A stretch of DNA of 41,866 bases from the NCBI GenBank assembly GCA_033085395.1, contig JANQBS010000306.1, forward strand, positions 1 to 41,866, in the 5' to 3' direction. Of this stretch, positions 20,815 to 32,100 are shown one piece after another; positions within the stretch are counted from its first letter, which is position 1; every line of letters begins with the position of its first letter. The DNA is from Xanthoparmelia taractica. Taxonomy: Eukaryota; Ascomycota; Lecanoromycetes; Lecanorales; Parmeliaceae. Both the position numbers and the translations under genes were made by a program. The notes below the pieces were generated by a model. That model saw only the letters and a list, made by a program, of their open reading frames with translations, had not been told where the DNA came from and searched no databases.

Positions 20815-21538
20815 GTTGGGAGGGAACATGGGGAAAGTACTGTAGCGAAAGAGGGGGAAAGGGAGGTGGGGTGGTCTGAGGGTATGGTCTTGCGATTTGC
20901 TTTGAACAAAGGAATAAGGGGGGCTTCCTTAACTGTTCCACGTGATCTCACACACGGCTTTCTCTCACGGCGTACGATTGCGAAAGATGGGACTATGAAA
21001 ACCGTATCCTTAAGGGAAACTAGACATCCATCCAAGCGAACAGGAAGGAAGACTAAAGATACAACATGTCAATAGTCCGGATCCAGACCGCTAAACCACT
21101 GTTATGTGTAAAGGCAAAAAGTAAAGAAAAGACAAGGAATGATGGTAGCAATCCCTCTCTGTGCGTGCAAATAAGGGTATTGTAATCGCGCTCACCCAGC
21201 ATATACCGGGCACAAAGCCCGACTGCGTCTAATCAATTCAGGCCGACATTACAATAGCACGTGTGGGAATCACGGATTTGGACCACTAATCTACTATATG
21301 AGTAAAGAAAGAAGTAAAGAAAGGACAGGGAATGATGGTAGCATTCCCCTCTATCTGTGTGCAAACAAGGGTAGCTACCCGCACTCACGCAGCACGCACC
21401 GTGCACAAACCCCAAGCACAAGCCCGATTGCACGGGATAAATCCACGCACACTTCATAACAGCACCCGTAAGAAAGGGGAAAAAACGCGCCCTTGCTTAG
21501 GCATCCACCCCAATGAAACGAAACACACGCTTCCCCAC
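20815..21538. other. Intergenic region with a diverged direct repeat
   Basis: No gene is supported here. The main structure is the imperfect duplication at 21121-21434, listed separately. It ends at the stop codon of the minus-strand gene at 21539. Confidence 0.45.
21121..21434. repeat. Imperfect direct repeat, two copies of about 110-120 bp
   Basis: Copy A (about 21121-21232) and copy B (about 21314-21434) share GTAAAGAAA(A/G)GACA(A/G)GGAATGATGGTAGCA, a CCCTCT..CTGTG.GTGCAAA(T/C)AAGGGTA block, CGC.CTCAC.CAGCA and GCACAAA...GCCCGA(C/T)TGC. Copy starts are 193 bp apart. They differ by substitutions and short indels, so the duplication is old. No function is apparent. Confidence 0.7.
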
Positions 21539-22797
21539 TCAATCCTCCATCACCTCACCCACATTCCTCCTCCTACGCCAACTGGTCTGCATACACGCAT
21601 CCATATCGTTCTTCCACGCATTATACGCCTGCTTCACAAACTCACAAGTGCCCAAGTGCATCTCGCCGCGCCAGACGTCGATGTGGGCGGCAATGGTCCC
21701 GAACGCGATATGGGGCCCGCTGATATGGAGGTCGTGGAATGCGGCGATGATGGTGTTTGTGCCTTTGCAGGCGAGGATCGTGTGGTGGTAATCCGGGTTG
21801 CGGAGCAAGGTGAGGGCGAAGTCGGGGTAGTGTTTCTGGTGGCCGGACTTGAGGGTGGTTTTGGAGAAGCCGATGTGCTGTGTGCGGGGCAACATGAGAC
21901 ATGTCAGTTGGTGCAAATAGGGGTTTAGAAAGGAAGGAATGCAGTGTGGTACAGTATGAATAAGATGGAACGTACCGTGAGAGTAGCCTCATCCTGACGC
22001 ACGACTCCGTCTACGTTGTACTCCACTGCTACGACCAGGCGGTCTCCCTTTTGGATGACTCCATCGTAGAAGAGAACCTCGAACTTCATCTTGCTGTGGG
22101 TTTCGAAGACGGAGCGAGGATCCGCACCAGTATTTTGCACCCAGAAGGGGTCGTAATTATGGAGGACAGCCAGACCTTGCGTGCCAATGTCGCTGCTGCT
22201 GGAGGTCTGGCCTGCCGGGTCTGGTTCTTGTTCGTTAAGAGATAGAGGCGCTGGCGACCCGTGATTGTTTGTGCTCCCTTGAGTTGCAATATTGAAAGTG
22301 CTAGGAGAGGGGTAGGATGTCTGTTGGCCAAGGCAGTTTGCGGCACCACTGAGTTGGTTTTCCCCAAAGATGTCTTCACCGCATGATGCCGAGACGCTGC
22401 CATTGCGGTTAGCTTAGCGCAATTCGGTAGTAAAGCTGTTCACTTACGTGTCGTCGTCATCGCCATCGCTTTGTTGAGTTTGGATGGAGCTTGCGGGAAT
22501 GTTGCCGGTATAGGGGTTCGGGTAGACTTCATCGAATATACGAGGATCTATTTCTGGATGGTAGAAGAGATTGCTGTGTTCCTGCTCAAGAGACTGCAGT
22601 AAGGTACAAGGATTGTCGCCTAAAAGACTGGGATCTTGTTGATGCCCATGAGGTGTGGGGTAAATGCCATAGGACTGAGCAAAGCGGACACAAGTAGCAA
22701 GGTATTCAGCGTCGTAAAAGCCAAGGTCGACATCGTAGGCATTACCCAGTATAGAGTAGTCGGGCGCGTCTTGCAGATATCCGGACCCTTCAGCCAT
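21539..22797 (-). CDS. Conserved-looking hypothetical protein, three exons
   Basis: Exons 22797-22448, 22396-21976 and 21877-21539, 369 aa. Both introns have good signals (GTAAGT..GCTAAC..GGCAG; GTACGT..ACACAG), and frame is kept. I do not recognise the family. The N-terminal 120 residues are acidic and Tyr/Pro-rich (GYLQDAPDYSILGNAYDVDL; ends in SDGDDDD). A Ser/Gln/Asn-rich linker follows. The C-terminal 210 residues look folded: YDPFWVQNTGADPRSVF, FEVLFYDGVIQKGDRLVVAV, KHYPDFALTLLRNPDYHHT, FHDLHISGPHIAFGTIAAHI and DVWRGEMHLGTCEFVKQAYN. There is no signal peptide or membrane segment. A nuclear or regulatory role is possible from the composition, but this is weak inference. Confidence 0.72.
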
Positions 22798-24292
22798 CAC
22801 AGAACAACTGTTAAGTGCTTAGGAGATAAGTGAACGCGTTAACTGAGGCCGATACCTAGGCTGGGTAGACTGTTAGAGGAATCTCTGCTTTGAAGACCAA
22901 GGTCGGACTGTGTGAGTTGATGTTAGGACGAAGAACGCGTAAGTATATCTAGCAATAAAAAGCATTTTCTTTTCAGGAACTGTGTTGACCTTGTACTAGC
23001 ATTAATATTGCACCGAAGTTCCCCCGCCATGGTGTATATCTTGGGTTCCGTCTTCCAATATGTCCTGTAGCTGTCCTTTTAACCTAGGAGACAGCATCAA
23101 CAAATCAGGGCTGCTGGCTCCATTTTCTTTGGCCTGCCACAAAGGATAGGGTTGAGTCAGAGGCTTTTGCAAGCATAAAACCAGATACTGCTGCCTCAAG
23201 CTACGAGTGCATCCATCGTTGTCGACCTGGAGATCTAAGACCGGCCACATTGAGGTGGCGCTTTTGTGGAAAGATCTCAGCTCTCAAATGTTGATCACTA
23301 CAAGAACAGTATGCTTTCCAGTGTCAACAAATGCGTCGAACATTACCGGTGGCCTCGCGCTTAGTGATCGACATATGTGAAGCCTGTACAGAAGATGTAG
23401 AGCGATGGTTATGCAAGAGGGTAAGTGGCCGCAAAAGAGGATTGCAGAGGGGGACAAAGTCTGGTATTTATCTTGATGTATACGTTTGATAAACCACTAA
23501 AGATGGCAAACATTGATCATGAGCCTCCTGCATTGGAAGGCTTTCTTGGGGCCTCAATGATTGAGCAGATGTGAATGTAGTAGCAGAAGACTGCATAATG
23601 CTTAGAGCCGACTGGATGAGCAACAAGCGCGCTTGATATCACATCAAGCCAAATCAGACTGAAACATCTGAGCGAGAGAGGGATTATAAGGAAGCTAGAA
23701 GCTTTAGTTGACTGTATACATATCAAACATACTTCAGTAGATAAATTAAGGAGACATTAACATTATTGGTAGCGCTGATAGTAGAGTACGGAAGCCTATA
23801 GCTGCGTGAGGTGCAGTTATCAGCATTTCGCCAAGGTAGTTAAAGTATTCCGTAGCGATCAACTGTTCTTCTTCTATACCTATCAAGGCTTAGTCGGCCC
23901 TTCAGCTCTCCTTCACAGCCTCGTAGGATTCTCATCCTACTATCTCACTGAAATCACACCCACCACTTTGCCAAAGTCGAACCAATGCGATGGCATCCCC
24001 ATCAGTCCTTTCTTAAGTCTCCCTGAGGTCGAGGACCTTCGACTTGAGCCTCGGCCGCCGACATTATTCATGCCTATAGTTGCTATCACCGGTCTATCTA
24101 CAGCAGGGTGTCGAATCATGATTTGATTTGAGCGGTATCAAGGTTGTCTGCAGTGCCTTATAATCCCATTCACGGAAAATCGTCAGCCTATCTAAACGCA
24201 TAGTGTGACTTTGAAAATCTCGACGAATTGTCCCCCAATTATCTTGAGGACGAAACAATATCTCAAAGGGTTTGATCTTCGCTCTGTTAGAG
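22798..24292. other. Gene-free stretch between divergent genes
   Basis: About 1.5 kb between the start of the minus-strand hypothetical gene and the plus-strand modin-like gene. It contains both promoters. Short frames at 23002-23250 (-) and 23806-24126 (+) have no motifs, signal peptide or splice continuity. I see no repeats of note. Confidence 0.45.
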
Positions 24293-26020
24293 ATGTCAAG
24301 CGAACAGGATAACACAGCGATTGTGGCAATTGTCATTGCGCTGATTGCCTTCTTCGTCACGACTGCGCAACTCCTACAGGCGCTCTTTGGCACCGCGATA
24401 GGGTATCGACAATGTCAGCCTTCAGTGATGGGTGAATGGGCTACAAAGACCAGGCGTAAGTGGCGCTGGAGCGAATTCAGATTCGAAACCATCTTTACAA
24501 CGCCAAACATCCAACTAGACGCCCGCTCCGTATTCGAACAAGGTCCAGGGTACGGTGGGGTTTTCATCACAGGCAGCGCGAGTTCGAGACGGGAAACATT
24601 GTCTGCTGGAGATTCCGAGTTGCGAGTATGGCCAGCAAGAAGAAAATCTAGGTCAGAGACAACCAGTGATTTGGCTGGCTGGCTTTCACTCTTGAATACA
24701 CTCCATCTTTCTCAGCAACATTTCTTTGGGTTGACCACACATGGAAATCAACAACGACTCCCGCACAATCTTCCCGGCTCTGTAGCCGGGGACATGACAT
24801 GCCCAGCGATAACCTTTCATACGCGGTCGTGGGACTTTATGCCCCCTGATATTGTCCGACCATTCGCAACTAGCAACGTTGGGGATATAATAGCTCTAGC
24901 TCATCGTCTGGGTATGCGTTGGAAGGACATTCGTCCAGACGACGGCGTGCTGCGAGCTGAGGGGAACGGCCAGTCGATCACATCAACGACTGTGCGTGGC
25001 TTCGGTTTACTTCTTCAATACACTTTCGATCTCATTGTCCTGGACAGATATGTGGATAAAAGGGCCCAGAATTGGAATATAAAGAGCACCCTGACCATAC
25101 CTTCGTTTGCGGCTGACATGCTCGGCTTCCAAATCGTACCCGGAAGTCGAGACCTCTCCCTTCCTGACTTTGTCTTTGACATCTCGGCCGGCTTTTCCCC
25201 AGTCAGGGCAGCAATGAGCCAGCTGGGCTTAAACCGAGATGTACAGGACATGTACGCCAACTTTTTCCACAGCTCGGGACACCTCTACGGCTTCTCGGAT
25301 CTTATAGGTATGGTGGCACCTTTCATGCCGCTACCGGGATCTTCTGTCGTACAAGTCTTCTCTGCGTATCCTAATATTCACGATAGTCCAACAAATTGGT
25401 GGGAAGGCTTCGTGGTGTACCACGCACGCTTGTTGACGTTTACGGAACAGCTAGAGAAGGCTAATCATCACTCTGAACAGATGAAATGGGTGCTTGACAG
25501 CTTCGAATATATGAGAAGGACCTATCCCTGGAATCAATGCCCTTCCTGGGAAGATGAAATCGCAAACAAGAAAGTCAAAAACGGTCGCTCCATTGACTTT
25601 CTTGACGACCTTCGAAATACTTGGTCAACAACTACGAACTACTTTAAAGATTTGGAAAAGGAGAGATCACCATTCCGGTATATCGATCTAGTCGGAGCAC
25701 ACATCGCACAAGCAGTCTACTACCCGGACTTAGCCGAAGCGAACATCAAAGCTGGGACAAATAAGCGATATGAGCTTGGCCACCTAAGGAGCAAGCGTGT
25801 CGCTGAAGGCATGCATATCTACGTGGACCAGATCCCAAAGGTCGTGGACTTCATGAAGGACAAAGGATTCGGCAACGCGATGGTCGTACGGGAGGCGTGG
25901 TGGACCTTGATCTTGAGAGCTATGTGCTGGCATCGAAGCGTTGCTTTCGTGGAGTTTCCACAAGGCAACTTGGTTCCTCCGAGTTTCCATGAAAGCAGGA
26001 TACCCGTATACATTGCGTGA
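24293..26020 (+). CDS. Modin-like integral membrane protein
   Basis: Single exon, 575 aa from the ATG at 24293. Seven codons of open frame lie upstream but start with TTG, so MSSEQDNTAIV is the likely N-terminus. One clear membrane helix (AIVAIVIALIAFFVTTAQLL, residues about 9-28) is followed by GYRQCQPSVMGEWATKTRRK and WRWSEFRFETIFTTP. This opening is shared by the Pezizomycotina family often annotated as modin, a name linked to vegetative incompatibility work in Podospora. The rest is a large, probably cytoplasmic domain rich in Trp, with SWDFMPPDIVRPFA, ALAHRLGMRWKDIRPDDGVL, EGNGQSITSTTVRGFGLLLQ and WWTLILRAMCWHRSVAFVE. Biochemical function is unknown. The membrane topology is firm; the family name is recalled from annotation only. 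Confidence 0.75.
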   Translation: MSSEQDNTAIVAIVIALIAFFVTTAQLLQALFGTAIGYRQCQPSVMGEWATKTRRKWRWSEFRFETIFTTPNIQLDARSVFEQGPGYGGVFITGSASSRRETLSAGDSELRVWPARRKSRSETTSDLAGWLSLLNTLHLSQQHFFGLTTHGNQQRLPHNLPGSVAGDMTCPAITFHTRSWDFMPPDIVRPFATSNVGDIIALAHRLGMRWKDIRPDDGVLRAEGNGQSITSTTVRGFGLLLQYTFDLIVLDRYVDKRAQNWNIKSTLTIPSFAADMLGFQIVPGSRDLSLPDFVFDISAGFSPVRAAMSQLGLNRDVQDMYANFFHSSGHLYGFSDLIGMVAPFMPLPGSSVVQVFSAYPNIHDSPTNWWEGFVVYHARLLTFTEQLEKANHHSEQMKWVLDSFEYMRRTYPWNQCPSWEDEIANKKVKNGRSIDFLDDLRNTWSTTTNYFKDLEKERSPFRYIDLVGAHIAQAVYYPDLAEANIKAGTNKRYELGHLRSKRVAEGMHIYVDQIPKVVDFMKDKGFGNAMVVREAWWTLILRAMCWHRSVAFVEFPQGNLVPPSFHESRIPVYIA

Positions 26021-26917
26021 GACATGTTTCTATGTGTTTTTCTTTTCCTTGGATGAACCTGGATCGCCGGGCTCATTTGAACTCATTGCTACAATCCTAC
26101 CGGAATTATCCCACTGTCGATGCCACTTTCGCCAATATCTTCATGTGAACTTACTTGATGCGAGATACAGCGTGACTTGGCGGAATCTCCTATAGATACC
26201 TCCAATGAAATGTCTTCTGAATTTTTGAATAGTACTAGTTCTACATATACCATGTCTCAGAAAACTATTCCTTCCCTGATCCTACCTACAGCAAAGCGAC
26301 CACACTCGAAGCTAACGCAAGCAGCAAGAGGCGAGGAGCGATCACGACAATCCAACCGATTTACCATAGATAGATCATACGTCTAAAACTATCACTGCAC
26401 GAAGAACCGTCCTCCCAATATGTTCCTACGCACCTAGCGCGGGAAGGACGCCAATCTCCCAAGCCTCCGTATACTATCTCAGCGCACGCCAATTCCATTG
26501 GCACACAGCTCAAATCAAAGCAACCATCATATCTAAGTACTATAATACTATTCAAAAAGCGTCAAGTCTCGAAATAACTATCGCGCGAGATGATCTCTTA
26601 TTCTAGCTAAACCTGGCAATCAAACGTATCTCATACTAATATTCAAATCTATAGTGAAATTATCAATCAAAGTTCATCTCAGACATAGCATTACTTTAAA
26701 AATTCGAACATCACAAGCAGAAACTACTAGCGCTGAGGATTTGGCCAAAGCTAGCAGCATATCGGCCGTACCTAGGCAACCGAAGGCCATATCCGCCCTT
26801 TCTTGTAATTCAACGTCACCCTGCTCTAGTTCACATTCACCATACGCTAGGTAGTCGTTTGAGATGGATTTTGGGAGATCTAGAAGCCCCAATCTGCAGA
26901 CCTATTCACCCATCTCC

Positions 26918-27035
26918 CCCCCCCCCTTTTCCGATTCTCGCGCCCCTTTCCTTCTCCCCTCTCCTCTCTTCTCCTCCCGGCTTCTCCTCCCTCCTTGTCC
27001 CTCCTTCTCCCTTTCCCCCCTATCATCCCCTCTCA
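26918..27035. repeat. Long polypyrimidine tract
   Basis: Almost uninterrupted C/T sequence on the plus strand, starting with a run of C near 26920. Such purine/pyrimidine strand asymmetry can form triplex DNA. No coding role is seen. Confidence 0.6.
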
Positions 27036-27177
27036 CATAACCCGAAACCCCACAGTCCAGGAAACCGGAGACCCCAATCTTGCCAACTGACTTTATTTAG
27101 ATAGATCTTTACAGCATCGTCCCTACAGCGCATCCAGTTGACACGAATAGAAATGGGCTGAGTGAAGTGTGTAGGGC

Positions 27178-27207
<30 letters not shown>
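27178..27207. repeat. (GAT)10 microsatellite
   Basis: Ten perfect tandem copies of GAT, about 500 bp beyond the stop codon of the minus-strand secreted-protein gene. Confidence 0.9.
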
Positions 27208-27208
<1 letters not shown>

Positions 27209-27708
27209 GTAGGGTGTTGTGGAAGAGAGGTAGAAAATAGCATAGCAATGGTAATTGCGTAGTTAGTCTGGAAAGATTTTGAGTGGTTTGATGGATGGAT
27301 GCACGGGAAAAGTTGAAAAGAAGTTGGTGGGTCACTGAATGGACGGGAACCATCTGCATGTGAAGGTATCTACAAAGCCGACTTGTTGTATCTCTAGATA
27401 GACCTACAACATTCACCGACTCCGACTGCAGCCTACCGAGCGTTGGGGACATAAATCGCTGGGCACTAATGCTCGTTAGGCCCTACCAAAGGGTGTCCAG
27501 CGATCTCTGTTTCCCGACCCTCGTACACCCGCTTTTTTCTGACACACAACGGAGCAAGGACGCACCACAACAGGGAAAAGTTTTTGTTTTTCTCCACCCA
27601 CGCCTATGTCTTCTGTTAATGAATCTCGTATCGCCCTTCCTCTCCCCCCTTCCTTTCCGTCCCCTCCGCCAACCGCTCAGAAACCTAGCCTCCACTTCCG
27701 CAACCCCA

Positions 27709-28518
27709 TCACAGCACATCAATCGCAGGAGGCACAAAGGAGCCGTTGGCCTCTAGATACGTCGGCCTGATCAGCGCTGGATTGATACCATAGGGCGTAG
27801 ACATATAATAGTTCATCTGGAAGTCGAAATAGGAGCCCGTGGCATAAGCGTAGACGACGAGGGTGCCTTGTTTGAGGCCGGGGGACGCTGGGCGAAAATC
27901 TGGTGATTATTACCAGTTCACAGATAGGGGGAAGGGTGGTGTTTCGAGCGAGGGAAGGGGGGGGGGGAAAGGGTGACGGATGGGTAAAACTTACGGGGAA
28001 CCAAGTACGCGCCACCGGTGCCCTTGCTGACGCACTTTTCCATGACGAGGTCAAGCCCTTCTTTGAATTCTCGCCAGCTAGATTTGCTGCTCGAGTAGAT
28101 TCTCTGCGAATCCTTGTAGCTCATGAGTGCGATTCGAAAGTTATCTGCGTGCCGCCTACGGGTTAGATGATGTGGTATTTTTTACACCGCAAAGATATTG
28201 CAATAGAGTAGAACGGAGCAGGGGGGGAAAAAGAGATAAGAACGCACTGTTTCCCCAGAGCTTCGGAACCTGGACTTTAGGTTCCGAAGCCATGATCGGC
28301 GCAAACGGCGTGCGTAATATTTGTGGTTCGACGAAGAATCTCTTCGTATAGTCAGGCGGCGGTAATAGCTGGGGGGTGGGGACGTCAGCCGGTACGGGTG
28401 ACCCGGCCCATTCGCCACACCAGTGGTCGGCCGCATTATCGGTGGCACTGTCTGCTTGAGCCTGGCAGAGGCCCACAGCGGCCACGATCAAGACTGAAGT
28501 GAAGGCAAGTAAATGCAT
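27709..28518 (-). CDS. Secreted protein, member 1 of a head-to-head paralogous pair
   Basis: Exons 28518-28248, 28144-27995 and 27899-27709, 203 aa. The donors GTGCGT and GTAAGT and the acceptors CGCAG and CCAG keep frame. The N-terminus MHLLAFTSVLIVAAVGLCQA is a clear signal peptide. The middle exon (150 bp, phase 1 at both ends) encodes FRIALMSYKDSQ, SSWREFKEGLDLVMEKCV and SKGTGGAYLV, which lines up with the middle exon of the gene at 29741. The third exon reads LKQGTLVVYAYATGSYFDF... and ends PPAIDVL. I do not recognise a named family. The C..W...L...C...G.GG pattern recurs in small fungal secreted proteins of unknown function. An extracellular role is inferred from the signal peptide alone. 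Confidence 0.78.
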
Positions 28519-29740
28519 GGTTTGTAGAGACGGAGAGACGAATGAGCAGATTTCCCCAGAGGTAGTATCTGTGTTTGGAAAGGTTCGACTGCCGTATGTA
28601 GCCTCTTATAGTTCAAGGAGGCTTGATATGCGAACATGGTCAGGCAATTCAACCATTGGGTTCGCATCTCGTTGCACAGGCCCAGCACGGCCGAAGCGAC
28701 TGTGGGGAATCATCTGCTTCGGGCGCTTCTCCGTTTCTCCGCTTTCTCACGGGCTGTTGCAGGGTATTGGCGTAGTTGATATCCTACCAAGTCAGAAGCA
28801 ATGACATAGGTCGAAACATGCCATCTTCCAGGCGAACCATAGGTTGATCTGACCATGGAAGATGCACTATGCACTGCCCTTGGGCTGATGGTCAAGGAAG
28901 CCAATCACTGACAGAAGATACGAGTCACGTGTTTCCCGGGCTGCAATTCTCCATCCCGCGTATCTCGCATATCGCATGTGCAAGATATGCGCCTTTCTCG
29001 CTCGTTAAGAAGCGACGTTCGCAACGGCATGCTTGGAGCATGCGGGGGTACAGCGGCATGGGAAAGACAAGACCGTAGCCTCCTTCTCAGGACCTATGAA
29101 CCTTGATCTAGTACTAGATGACTAAAAGGTCCATTCGAGGCCGAATTGTGCTTCGCCATTTCAGCTTTCGAGGAGGCGGAGTTGTTTGCACGCTTTATGG
29201 AGACGAGAAGTCGCATAACCGCTAGTCGCTTATCAATGATGATGACACTAGACTCTGACTTGTAAGTTTGCGAGCAAAGTCTGCCACTGTTGTACTTTTA
29301 GTAACCTGTACGCCGATTAACAAGCGCTTAGGCGAACCGCGCATGTGAAGAGGGATTTTACCATCCAATCATAAACCCCAATACTTCTTTCTCATCCCAC
29401 TTGCTTATTACACAGCCTCTGAGGTTGTCCCGTTGTCCCTAAGCGACTGCGCCATTTGGCAACATCTCTTCCTTCGGGCCAATCCCAAGTTCGTCTCGGG
29501 ACGTGGTTTCTTGAGTTGACGCAATCAAAGAACGTTATACGCAATTCACATGAAATATTCTTCGTGGAAATATCTCCTCGTGGGACATTCCTACACCTTT
29601 GCAAGCGTGGGATTTAGCAGTTCGCACCCGCATCTGAAAATCTTCCGTAGATTGCATCCCACTCATGCGTTGATCTGACGAGCATGTTGACCGGCCTGTC
29701 GCCACCAATGGGTGGGAATCCAGGTGTAACTTTCTTACAA
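28519..29740. promoter_or_regulatory. Shared divergent region between two secreted-protein genes
   Basis: 1.2 kb between head-to-head genes, so it must hold both promoters. Two inverted repeats stand out: CGCATATC(28966-28973)/GATATGCG(28984-28991), a perfect 8-bp stem with a 10-nt spacer, and two GCATGC palindromes (29027-29032 and 29038-29043) 5 bp apart. They are candidate regulator sites only. No gene is seen between them. Confidence 0.4.
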
Positions 29741-30556
29741 ATGGCAGTGTCCGCTATCGCACTCTCGTCGTCGTTTACTGGGGTTCTTGCCTTACCGGCG
29801 CTTTCTTTACCCCAAGACCTCTTACCTGTCCAAGTCAACACCTCGTCACTTCTAGCCCCTCCATACCCTCGTCCCCCAGAGGACCCAGTATGTCCCTCGA
29901 CCGATACATGGGGCGCCACTCTTGGTCGCCCTTCATACACCCACTGCGACTACATCCTTTCCAACCTGTATCCCAAAGATCCCCTGGCCAAACCAGTCAT
30001 GCGAAATTTTTACACCGCACCTAAAGACGTAACGGATATGTTGCCGAATTTCAGGCTACCATATGAGCAAAGTTATAGTATTATTGCTCCACAATGGCCG
30101 AAAACTTTACAAAAAGATCTTTACTGACGCTGATCCTGTATTAGGAACCTGTAACATCCAGGTGCTCTTAGCGACAGACTTCAACAATGTCCCGCACGAC
30201 ACGGCGACGTGGAATGATCTCAGAGGTGCGGCGCGGACGGTCTTCAGAAGCTGCATCCGAGGGAAAGGAATCGGAGGGTTGGTCACCAGGAATGGTACAC
30301 TCCTCGCCTCAGTAGTCCACACCGATATCTAACCCCCGGTTTAGGAAAACTCGGGAACATAGAAGTTGTCATCTATGGTAGAGATTCGATTTACGCCAAG
30401 AACCAGATATTGAAGTCCTCGTCAGACCAGCTGGCTAGATCGATCGCGGCACAGGAGTTGATGGAATTGATACACGCTGTTGATTTTCCAGAGTCTTCTC
30501 CGACAGCGTCGACGACGGAGGCAATGGCGAGAAGTAGGGCGAGTGCCATATTGTAA
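29741..30556 (+). CDS. Secreted protein, member 2 of a head-to-head paralogous pair
   Basis: Exons 29741-30077, 30145-30294 and 30345-30556, 232 aa. The second intron has a canonical CTAAC branch. The start at 29741 is chosen because it gives a typical signal peptide (MAVSAIALSSSFTGVLALPA); in-frame ATGs at 29684 and 29708 would bury it. The mature N-terminal part has four Cys (PVCPSTDTWG, YTHCDYILSNLYPKD). The middle exon is 150 bp with phase 1 at both ends and encodes CNIQVLLATDFNNVPHDTAT, WNDLRGAARTVFRSCI and GKGIGGLV, matching the middle exon of the gene at 27709. The C-terminus continues GNIEVVIYGRDSIYAKN and ends in a Ser/Thr-rich stretch. The function is unknown; it is probably an extracellular protein. 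Confidence 0.78.
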
Positions 30557-31703
30557 GCGGATTAGGCACTGCGAGAACAGCTATCCAAATGGTTCGATTA
30601 ATGTAGCTCTCGGTAAATTGATTTTAGGGTCATGAAGAATTTGAATTTTAAAGTTCGCTCAGAGTGGGGACAAGAGAATTGATCCTGCTGGAGAGGATAA
30701 CATAGATGCGGGTCTGGAAAGGGAAGAGTATGACGATGCATCGTTCAAGAATTTGGGCGATAGAATAAAAGTAATACCTCACATATGTGGTACTAGCTCC
30801 CAGACGAAAGGATGGCGGATTACCAAAATTCAAAGGGTTTAACAAAGAATCCAAGACCTTATTTCATTCTCCCCACCTTGGAGGGACTAGTTGTGAGCTC
30901 TTGATGCTGGGGAGTTGTAGACACGACGCCGGTATCCAGAAATTATGGTCGCCAGGCCTGCAATACTAAGTACAGCTGTCCTGTCGGAAAGATACCCATT
31001 CAGGTGGTTCCAGCGGTAGTCTGTCGGCCGCGATATCGAGTAGACTAGTAGTATCAATCTTGGCTTCCAGGGGTTTTGGGTCTTTGGGAATGATATTGAT
31101 CATTTGGCGGTTCAGTTCTGACATCGGCAAGATGTGCACCATCTATCATTTTGCATCCCTGCCTCCTTCCAGTAGCCACGATTGCTTAGAGAAAACACTC
31201 CGACTGGATTACTGCCAAGTCAAGCTCGACATCCCCAGGCCTAATATCGCTCTGGCGCAAGAGATGGCCATACCTGGGATGGTGAGCAGAACACGGTCGT
31301 AGGTGGTGATGATGTCTGCAGCTGACACTATGCTATAAAGGAATTCAGTGTGACAAATGGATAAGTGGATAAGATAGACTATGAGCAGGTAAGATGGATG
31401 TCAACGCCAGGCAGCCCGAGTGATGTCCAGAGGCTGAGCCCAGACAGGAATGCCTGGATAGGTAGGCAGTCATCAAGGAGGGAGCCTGGTTGGGTGTCGA
31501 GAAAATGAAGTCTGATATGCTTCAACCAGGAAACCCCAGTACGCCAAATGATAGATGATTACTTGACCTACAGCAAGCCCACCTGAGAGCATTATAGAAG
31601 TACAATAAGTAAGGCCTACCAGAAAACGCAAGTTTCACCTCTGATGAGCTCAACATGGCCAGTTGATAATTGACCGCTTGCCGGACGGTTACGCAGAGCC
31701 TAG

Positions 31704-31716
31704 CCCTAACCCTAAC
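31704..31716. repeat. Short telomere-like repeat, CCCTAACCCTAAC
   Basis: Two units of the TTAGGG-type fungal telomere sequence (read on the minus strand) occur inside the chromosome arm. With only two units it may be chance. Confidence 0.4.
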
Positions 31717-32062
31717 AGCCCTACTGTCCCGGTCCGAATCCCGGTCCGGTCCTGTCCTGACCTAACTCCCGACATCAAACAACTTCCAGTCGACCGATTG
31801 GTATTGGTAATGACCCCTATTGATTTCTCGAGAATCTCAAAAGAATCTACAAGCAAGAGGGTAAAGAACCGATTACTTATGTGTACAGTACTACAGTAAT
31901 GTATCCTTATACCCCGTACGAATGAGGAACGACTGTCCTTGTACGCGCACGAATGAGGACCGTGAATGGCTCCAGCGCGCTAGCAATTTGATTTTATACC
32001 TTACTCCTTGGATATACAATAGACTGTTCAGTGCTGAAACGACAGCGTCAGTCGGCCCGACC

Positions 32063-32100
32063 TCCAAAGGGCCGGCTCCAAAGGGCCGGCCCCAAAGGCC
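32063..32100. repeat. 14-bp tandem repeat, 2.7 copies
   Basis: TCCAAAGGGCCGGC is present twice head to tail (32063-32076, 32077-32090), followed by a partial copy CCCAAAGGCC (32091-32100). Each unit contains GGCCGGC or GGGCC. It lies about 220 bp before the permease ATG, so it may belong to the promoter. Confidence 0.75.

Larger units (their letters stand above)
26021..27708. other. Gene-free stretch with pyrimidine tract and microsatellite
   Basis: About 1.7 kb with no supported gene. The sequence is A+T-rich at about 26500-26740, then strongly pyrimidine-rich at about 26918-27035, with a (GAT)10 tract at 27178-27207. Frames across these tracts are low in complexity and not real proteins. 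Confidence 0.5.

Noticed and set aside
20211..21035. 274-codon minus-strand frame across the methyltransferase and downstream
   Set aside because: It is a Pro/Ser/Thr-rich product of the G-rich complementary strand, and the plus-strand frame has clear methyltransferase motifs.
27123..27452. Minus-strand frame with a poly-Ser run
   Set aside because: The Ser run is simply the (GAT)10 microsatellite read on the other strand.
31704..31716. Nearby chromosome end suggested by telomere-like repeats
   Set aside because: Only two units are present, embedded between ordinary genes. It is at most a trace of an interstitial repeat.
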